Assembly (NCBI GenBank): GCA_907165065.1
Contig: OU015550.1
Span: forward strand, 7,103,501-7,167,500
Source: Caprimulgus europaeus
Lineage: Eukaryota; Chordata; Aves; Caprimulgiformes; Caprimulgidae
Length of the DNA: 64,000 nt
Direction: 5' to 3'
Under the pieces are notes generated by a model. The model did not search any database and had not been told where the DNA came from. It saw only the letters and a list, made by a program, of their open reading frames with translations. This document shows, piece by piece, positions 33,361-45,800 of this stretch. Position 1 is the first letter of the stretch; every line of letters begins with the position of its first letter. A program made the position numbers and the translations under genes.

Positions 33361-33419
33361 AAAAAAAAAAAAGAAAAGAAAAAGGAAAAAAGAAAATAAA
33401 AGAAATGAAAAATAAAAAA
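33361..33419. repeat. A-rich low-complexity tract
   Basis: Poly(A) interrupted by G. On the SYT6 sense strand it is a T-rich tract about 210-270 bases after the read-through stop. Confidence 0.85.
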
Positions 33420-33627
33420 CCAATATGGTAACAGTCACATCTGTAAATACAGCCCCTTTCATTCTTGCTTACAAGCTCCAGGAGCTATTTTGAGACAATA
33501 CAGAGATGTTTGTTTCTGGAGTTCATTTCTGGTGAGAAAACTCCCTCAGCTCTTGTCAGAAATTCCCAAGTGAGAGCAGAAGTTCTCTGAAAGCCTTGAA
33601 CCAGCTCAGTCATGCACATCACATGCA

Positions 33628-33805
33628 TTAAAGGGAAAGAATAATTCCACACACCTCTTTGAAAGACTTCTTTACCTCCACTAATGGGTGCCAGTGCGCG
33701 ATGGGCTTGCGCGGGTACGCCAGCATCTCGTTCCAGTGGTCTCTGCCCAGTCCTTCAGCACTGACCCCCACACGGCAAACCCCGATGATCTCATTGTGAC
33801 CCACT
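33628..33805 (-). CDS. SYT6: SYT6 coding exon 6 (C2B end; 3' boundary 33655 or 33628)
   Basis: Acceptor TTCTTCAG, then [40 protein letters not shown] and [10 protein letters not shown]. At 33655 a donor-like GAG|GTGTGT coincides exactly with the point where human SYT6 continues GNPRL. Without splicing the frame reads VCGIILSL and stops at 33628. I favour splicing to a short undetected last exon, but cannot exclude the read-through form. The WHPL motif is intact. Confidence 0.85.
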
Positions 33806-36800
33806 CTGAAGAACAACAGAAAAGCAACACGATGATCTCTCACACAGACTGCCTGCACACTGTCTGCCCCCAGGGAGTTCTGCCCCCGTGTTATCAGAGT
33901 GCCACGAGGCTCAGTGCCAGGGGACACGGGCTGCCGCATCTGCACGGCAGTCAGATCGTGTCAGCACATGCAGCCCCAGCACAGTGAGGCACTGCCACCG
34001 CCAGAAATCATTACAGCTTCAAAATGATTTGACCTGTAGATCAGTCCAGACACAGAATCTGGAAGGACGTGTGATGCAGTGGTGCACAGCAAGAATAAGT
34101 ACAAGTTCAGTAATGGATAATTCATACACCAGTTGCTGCTCAGGGTGAGACCATTTGCTTTCTGAAAGGAGATTACAGTTTTCAGGACAAGCAAATAGCA
34201 AAGGGGAACACAGTACTCACTCAAGAAAATGCCATAAAGCAGAAGACCAGCTTTCCCATACTTAGCATTCTAGCAGGTAATTTTCCATAACCATAAATAA
34301 CAATGACACGTTAACAATAAATCACTAGAGACAGATTGATGCCACAGAGCTGCACAACAAGGCTGTGATGCTAAAGAAAATGGCTATTGAGCTGGAAAAC
34401 CTGCACCCAACGGGATGTTTTCCCCTCCAGCTCTCCAGAGCCTCCCACCTACCGATCGTAATCCATGACAGAGATAAGCAGACTGACTTGATCCATGTTC
34501 TCTGGGGGAATGTCAAAGATTATTGCTTCATTGTAAGTGGGATTAAGTGTGTTTTTCTTTATGGTGGTTTTCTTCTTTTTCAGTCTTCGCCCATCACAGA
34601 GCAAAGACACTTTGACATAAGGATCTGGAGAGGAAGAGAGAGAAGGCTTTCTGTTTATGGAGGTTTATTTTGCTACTGTCACTATATAGAAACAGCATAA
34701 TCCGAGGCTGGACTGTAAGTTACCATGAGCCAAAGGCGCTCCTGGGATGCACGTTTGGAAAAGGGAAGCCTGTGTACCTATCGAAGCCACCACTTCTGGT
34801 ACTGCTGTGAATGCTGACATGAAGTTCAGGCACTGGAGAACCAGTGCTGGGGTCTTCTCGGAAGGAAAAACCAGCCGTTTCCACCAGTTTTTCTGCAATA
34901 AGGGTTTGCAAGTGCGAGAAGGGCCCATCTGGGACCAAGAGCCCACATTCACCAAGGGATGATAACTGGCACCGGGCACTCAGGCTCTCTAGCTTGTGTT
35001 AATTGCGCGGCCACAGACAGCAAACCCAGTGCCTTCTCTGAAGCAAAACTGTAACTTTTGCAAAATTTTCTTAAGAGAGCAAAGGGAAGGCAGCATGCTG
35101 ACAAGCCAGACAGGCAGAGTGGGTTATTTCACAGGGATCCTTTCCTGCAGTGCTACCAAAACCATCCAACTGCTAAGGCTGCGCAGCAGTTAGAGTGAGG
35201 AGGGGAATTTTAAAGCCCATTCTCCCAATGTCAGAGAGCAGCAGAAAGAGAAGGTACCGGGGCAGCTCTGCTTCACATGCTTTCCACCAGCTGATCGTGG
35301 CAGAATGCCCTCAAGTTACAAACCACTCCTGGCTGCTGTAACAGCTGCTCAGGCGATTTCAGTGCATTTTCAAGTAACAGTAAATGTGCAATGTGCTATT
35401 ACAGAAATGCTGAGCTGGCTTCATCTAAAGTCTCAATTCTCAGACATTTCATATGGCATCAAGCTCCAACTGAGCAGAAATGTTTTCTGCAGAGATCTGT
35501 TACTGTATTGTTACTGCTTCTTATACAAGTCACCAATAAAATCCAAATAGTGTGATGTTGAGCTTTCGAAAATAAACTGCTTTTTATGTTGAAATCCAGA
35601 ATTTATGCATGCTGAATTTGCAAGCCAACTCTTAGGAACTGTGAATCCATACAGTTTTCAGGTGACTTTGACCCTAATGTTTGAGCACTGGCCACTGTAC
35701 AGAGGAACGCACACTCACCTGGGATTTACCCAGGTGGCCCATGATCCTTTCCTAACCTTGGTGTGAAATAATTGACCCTGGCTGTAGGGGGTTATGGGAT
35801 GGAAAACTCTACTCACATAAAACTGCTAGGGTCAATATCTGCAACACACCTGAAGCATCCAACCCAAGAGATGCATCAGAGCACTGACACTGGAAACGTT
35901 CCCGTGGGGATGGGAAACCACGGGCAGGGTCCTGGAACAGTGTGTTCAGGGGTATAACCACCCTCCCTGCACTCACACCCTTGGGAGTGGCTTTAAAAGA
36001 TAACTCTACTTTTAAAATTTTGTGCATACATGGACAAAGCTGTGTCAGGTGTTTCGGTGACGACACAGCCTTGGCGTCAAGCGACACATGCCCACCATCC
36101 ACCGAGGCTGCCCTGAGCGAGGAGGGAGCAGTGTGGATGCAATGGGGTCCTCAGCCACCGAGCACCTACCCGAGTAACCAGTGATGTCCATCGCTTTGAG
36201 ATTCCTGCATTTAATGACTGTTAAGGTGAGGCGACCTGCAGTTGGCAAATAACAAAGGGAAAACATGATCTCTCCCAGGTCCACGCTTTCCTTTAACAAA
36301 ACAGAGAACACGTTATATTGGACACGTGCAGGAAGCAGCCAGGCTGCCTCCACCCTCCCCAGCACGCTGCCTGCAGGATTCACACAGCACTCACTCTGGA
36401 ACAGGCTTTTCAAGGGGATGACACTTCCCTACATGGTGGTGTTGTGGAATTTATTTTCCAGTGTATGTCAACATTATTTGGCTAAAAATGAATACAGAGA
36501 ACAGGAAAAAAAAGTGTCCAAATGTTACAGCTTCAAATCACAGTTAAGGATAATCCTCCGCTGCCTCAGTAAGTGCCTCCTCTTGCAACACTACAGCTAA
36601 TGCACTCCTCTTTTTCTGCTCCATTGCTTACACAGAAGAGAAGTGATATCTAACACCAGATGAAGGCCATTAAGGAAATTATGTTAGCATTAATTTTTGC
36701 TTGAATGTACAGCATACATCTTCTAGTGCCAAGTGTGTGACACTGACATTTCTTTCCTCAAACGGAGCAATACCAAACACAGAGCGAGAGCACAGACAGG

Positions 36801-39800
36801 TGAGACGTGAACACGCAGCGGTGCCATGACTGATTCTCTGCTTATAGACTGCAGCAAATGCAGGAGTGACCCCCCAGCACACCTCAGGCACACGGGATTG
36901 CAGCCTTTGTCGGTGCCCAGCATTTCGGCAGAGAATGCAGACGGCTCTGAGTAATGTGGTGATTTTCTCTGAAGCATTAAACTAGAAAGTGTTATCATCT
37001 GAAGTCAGCAGAAAGATTTCCAAATACCTTCCAAAAATGGATTTAAAAAAAAAAAAAAGTCTTATTTTGTACACGCTGATCCCACATCTGTAGAGCAAAC
37101 AACCTGTTTATTTTTGGAAACAGTTTGATTCATTTCAATGTGATATAATGATCTGCTGAAAAGAAATTGTAGCTGTTAGTAGTAGAGTGATGGAACTAAA
37201 AAGACAAGTAAATGCATTAGGCACTTAAAGCTTTGCTAAGTGTTAGGAGGATAGATCTTGTTGATGGATGAGATTTTTGCCAAATGATTTCCTTCTCCTT
37301 CCCTGGTAAGGCAAAGATCAGATATTTATTCCACTTAGACGTGCAGAATACTAATGAACTTTATACAAAAGTCTTGATTCTTGACATCACTTCACTAGCA
37401 AATAAATTGGAAATCTTAAGCATAGAGTGTACAAAAGAAACAGTGGCAGCCAAATGTTTTCTGGACCGAGCAATGTGTGACTAGACTTGTAAGTATCTAA
37501 ATAAATGTTGTCTCAGAAGATGCTGTTTGCTGGTAAATAAGAGTTGAATACTCTCACCCACTCAGAGTTCCCCCTCTGCTCTCTTGCTCACTGTAATGAA
37601 CCCATGCCATCCTAAAGAGCTTTCCTTGCAATGCGACAAAATGTTCTTGAGTCGCAGCCTCATTGTTGGAGACCAGCAATGAAAATGGTGAAAACATTTA
37701 CCAAGTTATTATTCCTCTCCCTTTAGTACCTCTTGATGTGTCCACTGGGAGCTAAATTTCTGCCTCACAAAATATTACTAAAGGTACCTTTTTGAGGCAC
37801 CAGAATCATTCTGATGAGCTTTTAGAGCCCCTGCAGCTTCTGACTCCCGACTGCATTTCAGCTACAGCACCTTGAGCGTGACGGGTGCCCCCGGCTCGGG
37901 CTGCTGCCCTGGAGAGCAGCAATGACCACCACCCCCAGCACCAAAACCTTCGGCAGTTTACCCCTGGTGTCACCTGCACCCTGAGAGCTGAGCTGAGCTA
38001 CGATTCTTGCTGCCTGACTCCAGCATGGACAGTTTTCAGGGGACAGGGAGCTCAGGATTTTACAGAGCCTCATTCATTTACAGCATCTTAAAATAACAGC
38101 TCAAAAGTCATGTACCCAGAATGACAACTTTCTGTTTAAGACATGTCACTTCTTGTTACCTTTAGAGGTATTCTTCCTCTTTTAAGATTAATTATTTTAC
38201 ATAACAAAGAGCCTGAATAAATCACTCTGCACTGAGGAGGCACATAGTCGTAAGGAGTGTCTGGAACCTGCTGCAAATGCTGCTGCTGCATCAGAACTAA
38301 GCTTGAGAACTAGGATTGTACCTTTGCACATAAGAGTTCAGCTCCAATCAGACACTGCATCTACCAGCCTTAGCTATAGACCTTACTGACAATAGAAAAG
38401 AATTTTAAATAAATATTCTGAAATTACGATTAGAAGTGGTTTTTCTGCTCCCAAACCAATGAGCAACAGAATCTCTGTGCTGGCTGCATGGGATGCCATG
38501 TCCATTACACAACGTAACAGCAATTGGCATCAGGACAGCACACAGGGCAGGGGCTGTTCTTTCATACATGTTTGGTCTGTGTTGGTTTGGGAGGGACAAG
38601 AGCACGAAGCCTTGGACACAGGGTTCAGAAGAGAGCAGCCCTGTATGAGATTGTGAGAGCACCTTGTGGCATCATCTCATCTTCTATTCCTCTCCTTGCA
38701 CTGACAGGACCTGTTCAGGGTATAAAACTAGTACAAATAGTCCTTTGACCTCATTGTATTAGGTGAAGAGATTTTTCTTTGCAACCATAAATACAGGAGA
38801 GTAAAACATGTCCTGAGGGTACATTATTTTCTTGCAGATTATAGATATTGGGATGTTTCCAAAATTCACATCAGTACCTCTTAGGAAATAATGGAAGCTC
38901 TGAATCAATAACCTCCGCAGACTTGAAACCAAAAATGTTTCACTGATTCACAAGCTGTACAATCATTAATTAAATAGATGAGTGCTAGCTATTTGAATAG
39001 CTTATATCATTGCTTAAGTGTGTTCCTATCTTCTTACCCACATGATCAATCTAATGTATTATTAGTCACCCAGAGCATCCTTGGGTATTATGAAAACTGT
39101 ATTTACCCTTCTCATTTTTGATTAAACAGAAATGTCCTTGGGTGTGTTACAACTGGGTGAGATCTACCAATATTGGCTCATTGCCAAAGAACGGCACAGG
39201 GAGAATGAGGGGACGGAGCCAAACGCAGCACTCGACGTTTCTGTGGGAGCTCTGCAAGGCTGCTGCACAATGTGTCTTGGGCATGATACTGGCTCTGCTC
39301 CTCTCACACCTTTTTTGGAGGCTTCTCCCTCAACAACACTTCTGCTGCTGTCTGCCCACCTGTTTTTGTGGGGGTTTTTTGCCAGTTAAATTACTTAGCT
39401 AGGAAAACACCCACTATTTCTTGCAAAACCATCCTGGCAAAACACAGAACATACACAGGTTACAAACTCCATAACCTTCTCCTCCCACAGCTATGTGTAT
39501 TATGTGGTTTTCCTCTACTGAGGTCAAATCTTACCCCTTTCCAGCTTCATTCCTGCCTATAGGCCTTCTCCCTCCGAACTCTTCAGGCTCACCACACTCT
39601 TTGTATGCTGACCATGCAGCAAGGAAAGGGAAACTCTCTGCAACTCAAGCAACTTCACCCCAGGATTCAACACCACAGCACGTCACAGCCAGCCTGGCAG
39701 AGCCGACAGCAAGCTGAGTCTCAGAGGCAGAGCAGATGCAAACGGGTAGATGCCTCCAAGAGGCACCAGCATGTGAGATGCACCTTGTTTCTCTTCTAGC

Positions 39801-42800
39801 AGCTTCTTGCCAGGCTAACGGATGTGCCTGATGCCTGCTTGCCTCTTTGCCAGCATTTTTCCTTTCATTACCATCCATTAATCATAACAGACATGGCTAT
39901 TTGTGGATTGAAAGTCAAGAGCTGTAAGCACCCTGCTAACTAATACCATTGACTTCCTTTATGGTTGATCCTCTGCCTCCCTCCCACCTCGCGTGCAGGG
40001 AAGATGCTCAAAAGGCAACACAGCTGCAGCTCTCAGCACGCGCCCAGCAACGCCCCGGGCACCTGGCAGGTGTCACATAGATCTCAGTGTCCTTAGACAG
40101 GCAAAAGCTCTGCTGCCACAGAAGCACAATGGCCACTCTCTGCACCCTACCAGGGCAGCTGCTAGCCCAAGGGCTACCTACCAGGGCCAACACGCTGCAC
40201 GCACACCGTATCCCCTGCGGTGCCCAGACACTGAGCTCCCGCACCGAGTCCCAGCTGCGGCACCACAGCACAGGGTACAGTGCTGCACATGCACGTGGGA
40301 CCTCTCTTAGTTGTGAAGACCCCACAATGAAAGAACAAGCACTAATAGTAGTGACCAAGGGGTACAACTGGTGAGGAACGTGGTACTGAGAAAAAAGCTG
40401 CAGAGTTGCAAAGCAAGTGTCTTTTGATATTGCTGACCACAATGCAATAAATATTCATATTTGAAAGTTCATTCCCCAATACAGAAAATGAGAGAGCAAA
40501 GGTCTGAGCTGAGCTAAAAAGGAAATTACAAGACAGATTTTTCCAAGTTATGGGGTTATGCTGATCACTAGGAAAGGTTTGACAGGGCCCAGGCTTTCAG
40601 GAACAGAGGTGAGGACAGAAATAACAACACGAAATGACAAAGCTGACAACTGACTTGGTGTCCATCTGCAAAGCAGTTCAATCATCTCTTTGCCCTCAGA
40701 ACCAGTCAGGTCCTCCTGGGAGCACAGCAGAGGAGCAGACAGCTATTACATAGAGGTTAATGTCATTACTTTTGCTCTCAGTAATCAATGCGAGAAGGTG
40801 GCTTCTCCTGCCAGCTCCCTGCAAGGCTGACAGTGGCTGGGACGTTTCCTTCTCTGATGCTTGGTTTCGCTTTCAGAGGGAAGTCAGCAGAACTTCTGAA
40901 AGACCCACATCAAGCTCTGGAGGACATGCCAGTAACTCATCAGAAAATGCTCTCGGTACATTAAAGCCCCGTAGCTCCGAGGGGCTGGCAGTGGCCCTCC
41001 AGAGCTATTTTATTTATACGTTACCACGTGCACGTGGCAGACAACCAGAACCTGAGGCTCTGCCCGTGCTGATGGGAGCCAGACAGGGAACATGCAGAAA
41101 CCTTCAGCTGTTTTTTAGCAAACCTGGTATCAGCGAGACTCACTCACTAAGGGGATGAAATTCCAGCAAACCAGGATTCCAGTAAAGCTGACAGGCTCCC
41201 GAGGACAACAGCCCTTGCCAACCCTGCGTGCAATGGCTGCAGGTCCCAGGGCTAACGGCTCTGTCCTCGGGGAGGCAATAAACCCATCCGTGGCCGTTCT
41301 GCAGGACTCACCCCTTTAAGCAGACCAGCCAGAAAGAGAATCCCAACCTTCCCTGCCCTGGAGCCGCTCACCCCACGCTCCGTACCTGACCTCTGCCCGC
41401 ACAGGTGCCAGGCATCACTCCGCGGCACCGTGCTGCAAACCCTGCCAGCCTCCGAAGCAGACACTCACCGTCGTCGCGTACTGAATGTCCTTCCAGAGGG
41501 AAGTCTCCCGGGAAAGGTCTGAGGCCTCAAACAGGTTCTCCAAGATAACTTCTCCTATCATGTCGTGTCTGGAGAACCTGTCGAAGTCAAAGACGCTCAG
41601 GTGGAGCTTCCTGTTCGTCAGCTCCTCGTGGGGCACAGGGAAGTGGAAGGACTCATCGAAGGTGGGATTCAGAGTCTTCCTGTGGACTCGTGTCTGGAAC
41701 TTGCGCTTTCTGTCAGGCAGGAGGTAGATCTTCACATAGGGATCTGAGCTGCCACAGAAGTCTTTGGCTGGCAAGTCAAAAGCCCTGAGAATTCGGACAG
41801 TCAGTGTCTCATTCTCGTAGTCATACTTGAGAGTGAAGTTAATTTTCCCACAGGTCTTTGCTGCCTCTTTTTTGGGGTCCTCAGTGTCAACAGATTTTTG
41901 CTTATAGAGCTCAGGTTTAATGCGGCCGATGCTGGTTGGCTGCTCCGCCACAGCCGGTGGGTCCATGCCGTAGTCCATGCTGGATACGTGCATCTGCCGA
42001 GGAAGGTGCCTTTTGAAGGAGATGTGCCTGCAGGAGGAAGACACAACAGTTGCATGGTTTTCCAAGGACATTTCTCTCCTTCTCTTCCCAGACTGCTACT
42101 GATAGGAAGGCAGGGAAAGCACAAGAGCAAGTGCAATGGGTGCTCCTGACAGAAACCACATCCGCTATGGAAATGAGCACTGAAGGGAACATCTCCAGTG
42201 GTCAAAGGAATCCATCCAGCTGATTTCCTAGCTTTCAGAGTATTTGCAGCAAGCTGCATTTTTTTCACCTGTTACACAAATAACAGCCCACAGCTAAATA
42301 TGGGAGACCCAACAACTCCTTACCCAAGCCACAGACAACCCAGTGTGGAGACTTTCCCATCCTCAGTCCTTACAATTCCAAGATACTGGCACTAAGTTTA
42401 TCTCAGGCAAAAAGACTTTCAAAGCAAGGGAAGCACAACTGGCTCATAAAGTTAGATTTTGTTCTGGGTATTGCTGCTTCCAAACTTCTCCAACGGACTC
42501 TCATCAGAAACTGGTAGATGATAGTTCTTGACGGGGAGCAGTGCACAGCCTCGTCTAGAAGCTGTCTCTTGCCTTGAGCTCCCCTTCAGCACAAGGGGAA
42601 CTGTATGTAAGCAAAGCTTTATCTGAGCAAAGCATAAAAGCTTTCTGTGGACTCACAGCAGTATTTCAGATTATCTGGTGTTTACAAGAGCAGTATACGG
42701 AGTTATTTAACCATACTAAGAACTTGTACAGCCAGAGCATTAGCTTTCGGCGATATGTGGTGCTCAGAGACCTCACTTCTCCTTGGCAGGCTCCTCAAAG

Positions 42801-45800
42801 GCACTTTGGCCTGGGCTAGGCTGGGCTGTGAGTCAGAGATCCCAAACTGCTGGGGTTTTTCCCCAGTGTCCCGGGGTCTGGCTGCCTGCCTGTGGTTCAT
42901 GATGGGCTCTTTCACTTGAGAAAGTGTGTTTGAAACCTTCCCACATACAACCAAGTCCCACTTTGTCCTAATCCAGACGGGCTGGGCTTTTGTTTTCTCC
43001 TTCACTGGAAAGGTGAAATAAAAGCAAAATGAGTGTGTGCATAACAGAGAGGCAATCAGCTGCCCAAAAAGTGGTGCAGTTAAACAAAAGAGTATGTGGC
43101 ACAATTGCAGACAGCACCGTTTTGATTTTAACTCTACCTTCAAACAGAAGGCTGTGATCCGTGCCCTGTTAATTCTGTGATGCTGCAGCCAACTCCTGAG
43201 CAAAGCCTGTTTTTGCCGTGGCACTCGTGCACATGGTGGGCACGGCCAGCAAAGCAAGCAGAAGTTCTGGGGCACAGCCAGGACCCTGCGATCACCCTTT
43301 CCTGTCCCAGTTTCACAGCCTTCTGTGTCAAGGAAGAGGTACCGTATTTCTCAGTGTTGTTGCTGAGGAGGTGTCCCAAGGCTCATACAGCTTATCCTGA
43401 TTTACCGAGCATGATGCTGACATCTCTGTCCCTGGCTGAGACAGAGACGTGCACTGAGCACGAGCACCGAGCGCAGCTGGTCCTGAGCCTGTGCAGTGAG
43501 CGGTACGTCAATTCTGCTTAGCTAATTGTTTCTGCAAGGAGCCACAACAACGAGAGAGAGCAAAAGGGTCTAATTCTGTCTGACAGCATCCCATCATTGA
43601 TACTTCAGCCTGCCTCTCATGTTGGAACCAAATTAAAGTGGCCAAAACACACTGACGGCTTGACACAATGAGGTCAAGTCACAGTAACAGGGCTTGAATC
43701 CTTGATGTTTGTTAAAGGGCCCACGGTAAGCCAGTCTTAACATATTAATTGGCTAATGACCAGCCTTGGGGAAGTAATCCAGCACATAGGTGGGAGAGCT
43801 TTCCTTAACCTCAGGCTCCACTAACGGCTCCTCTCACCCCAGCAGAGGCCCCGGTTGCAGCATCCCCGCGGAGCCCTGCGCCCGCTCACCTGGTGGAAGA
43901 CGCAGGCTCCGTCGTTTGCCTCTGGATCCGCGTGCGCCGCATGATGTGGTCTTTCATGGACATCTGGACCTCTGCAGGGATGTCTGGAGATGTGTGGCTG
44001 ATCTTCACCGCTGCCTCCAGGAAGCTTATGGCACCTGTGTCCTTGAGCTTGTCTGCCATGTTCTCCTTATTGCAGCCTGCTTCGCTCTGCAGGACGGCCA
44101 GGTTAGAAGAAATGGCCTTGTTCCTCCAGGGAACCCAGCACAGCTTCCAAAAGAGAAACAGAAAAACTGCCACCAGGGCCAGTCCACACACAATAACTAT
44201 CACTGCAAGGAGGCTGACGGAGAGCTCTACAGGGAGAGAGAAGGCAACAGCAACAGGGAGAGGGGAGGAATGGGAAAGGAGGAAAGAAAAGAAAAGAAAG
44301 ATGGTGAGAAAGCCAGAAGTAAAGGGAAGAAATGGTCCAAACTGACTCGTATCACGACTAATGGAGAGCTCTTGTCAGGTTCTGCAAGCAAGAATCAAAC
44401 CCAAGAGAGCATCCTCTGACAGATTTGGGACCGCTTCCTGCCCCAGACACACCTCTGGAGCAATGGGTTTCTCTAGCCCGAGCTATGGAGTTTTATACCT
44501 TAAATAAATAGCTTCAATTGGCTATAAAACATTGTCCTTGGCTCATTTAGTGGCATTGGCAAGCTGCTGAGCCTGAAACTGAGAAGAATTGCAGAACTGA
44601 ATGATAGAAACAAGCTCCAGTGCTGTACCAGCAGAAACTGCCTTTTTCCTTCATACCACAGGTGTTCAGATACGATATTAACAAAAAAAATCTGTCTACC
44701 ATGATCATGGAAGTAGATTGCTGTTGTACTACCAACACTCACATCTTGCCCAGAGGGAATAAAAAGTAAATACCGGTATTAAAAAAAAAAAATTCACAAG
44801 CTGCTGATGCAGTGAAACCAAACCTAGGAGGAGGCTGCACAGAAAGTACCACACTTCCTTCCTTATTCTGAACAGCACAGAAGCCGTGTATGTTCTCTGA
44901 CTCTCTGAGTCACTTGTACCTCATATGCTATGTATTTCAGCATTTCAGTCTTCTTCTGGAGAAGAAAGAGCTTCCATACCTATGGCTGAAGAATCAGGAA
45001 AAAAATAAGAGATATATATATATGTATATATATGAGCTAGGCTGTAAAATGATTCACAGCACTTCAAAAAGATAAAACATTGTCTATTTTTAGTTCCTTT
45101 CTTACAATGTGTTAATTCCCAGATTCCCACCCAAACCAAAATTCCAACGGTTCAGAATCAGAAAGAACAGCAGTCCCTGAAGATGGAGACAGGTCTTGCA
45201 CCACAGTGTCAGGACTATGGACAATTCAGCCACAGATTTCTCTGAGGTCAAGGACAATTCCTTGGCTGCCCACTGTGTTATCTGTAGTGACCAGTAATCC
45301 TATACTCCTGGAGTTACCTAAGTGCGAGTCTGGATAGAAAAACAGGTAAAAAAAATATCAATGACTCCAGAAGTTTACACAGAGTGACTTTACCTCCTGC
45401 TCCCCCTGTTCCCGTGTGCACTTGGAACACAAACGTTTTGCGTTGCCGCATGGAACTGACAGCGGCTCCTTCACTCGCTGCCTGGGACGAGTGTCTTGAG
45501 CTGTGTGAGCAGCTGCAGCTAAAACGGCTCTGGGTGTAACGGGCCCCTCGCGAGGCTGGTGCAGGCAGGACCGGGCACAGCTGCTGGAAGGGGCGGGCAT
45601 CGGCGCGGAGGGGGATGCCCAGGACACGGCGGCTCTCCTGCTGCGCGGGGCCGGTTCCCACAGCGCAGCCCGTGCGCGGTGGGAGCCACGGGACGGCCGC
45701 GCTGCTCCGGCAGCTCCTGGCACGGCGGGACACCAGCAGCCCAGGAAGGGACCCGGCTTGGCTCCTGCTCGGCCGGGTCTGCGCAGCCCCCTCCGGAGCG

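Larger units (their letters stand above)
16411..33627. other. OLFML3-SYT6 intergenic region, no gene found
   Basis: About 17 kb between two genes transcribed toward each other. I see no conserved protein, RNA gene or recognisable transposon. GC-rich unique DNA (16.4-17.4, 18.0-19.9, 20.5-22.0, 22.3-23.7, 25.2-25.5, 31.2-31.4 kb) alternates with AT-rich, homeodomain-motif-rich blocks (17.44-17.96, 19.9-20.4, 22.02-22.30, 22.9-23.3, 23.73-23.90, 26.9-27.2, 28.6-29.1, 29.6-30.1, 30.37-30.48 kb) that resemble conserved non-coding elements. Simple repeats are annotated separately. The SYT6 3' UTR should occupy part of the right end. Confidence 0.7.

Noticed and set aside
44262-44302. GA-rich simple repeat near 44.28 kb
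   Set aside because: Better explained as the long pyrimidine tract of the SYT6 exon 2 acceptor read on the other strand.
43790-44419. 209-codon + strand frame opposite SYT6 exon 2
   Set aside because: Antisense shadow of the SYT6 exon and its pyrimidine tract. The minus strand encodes the conserved transmembrane segment.
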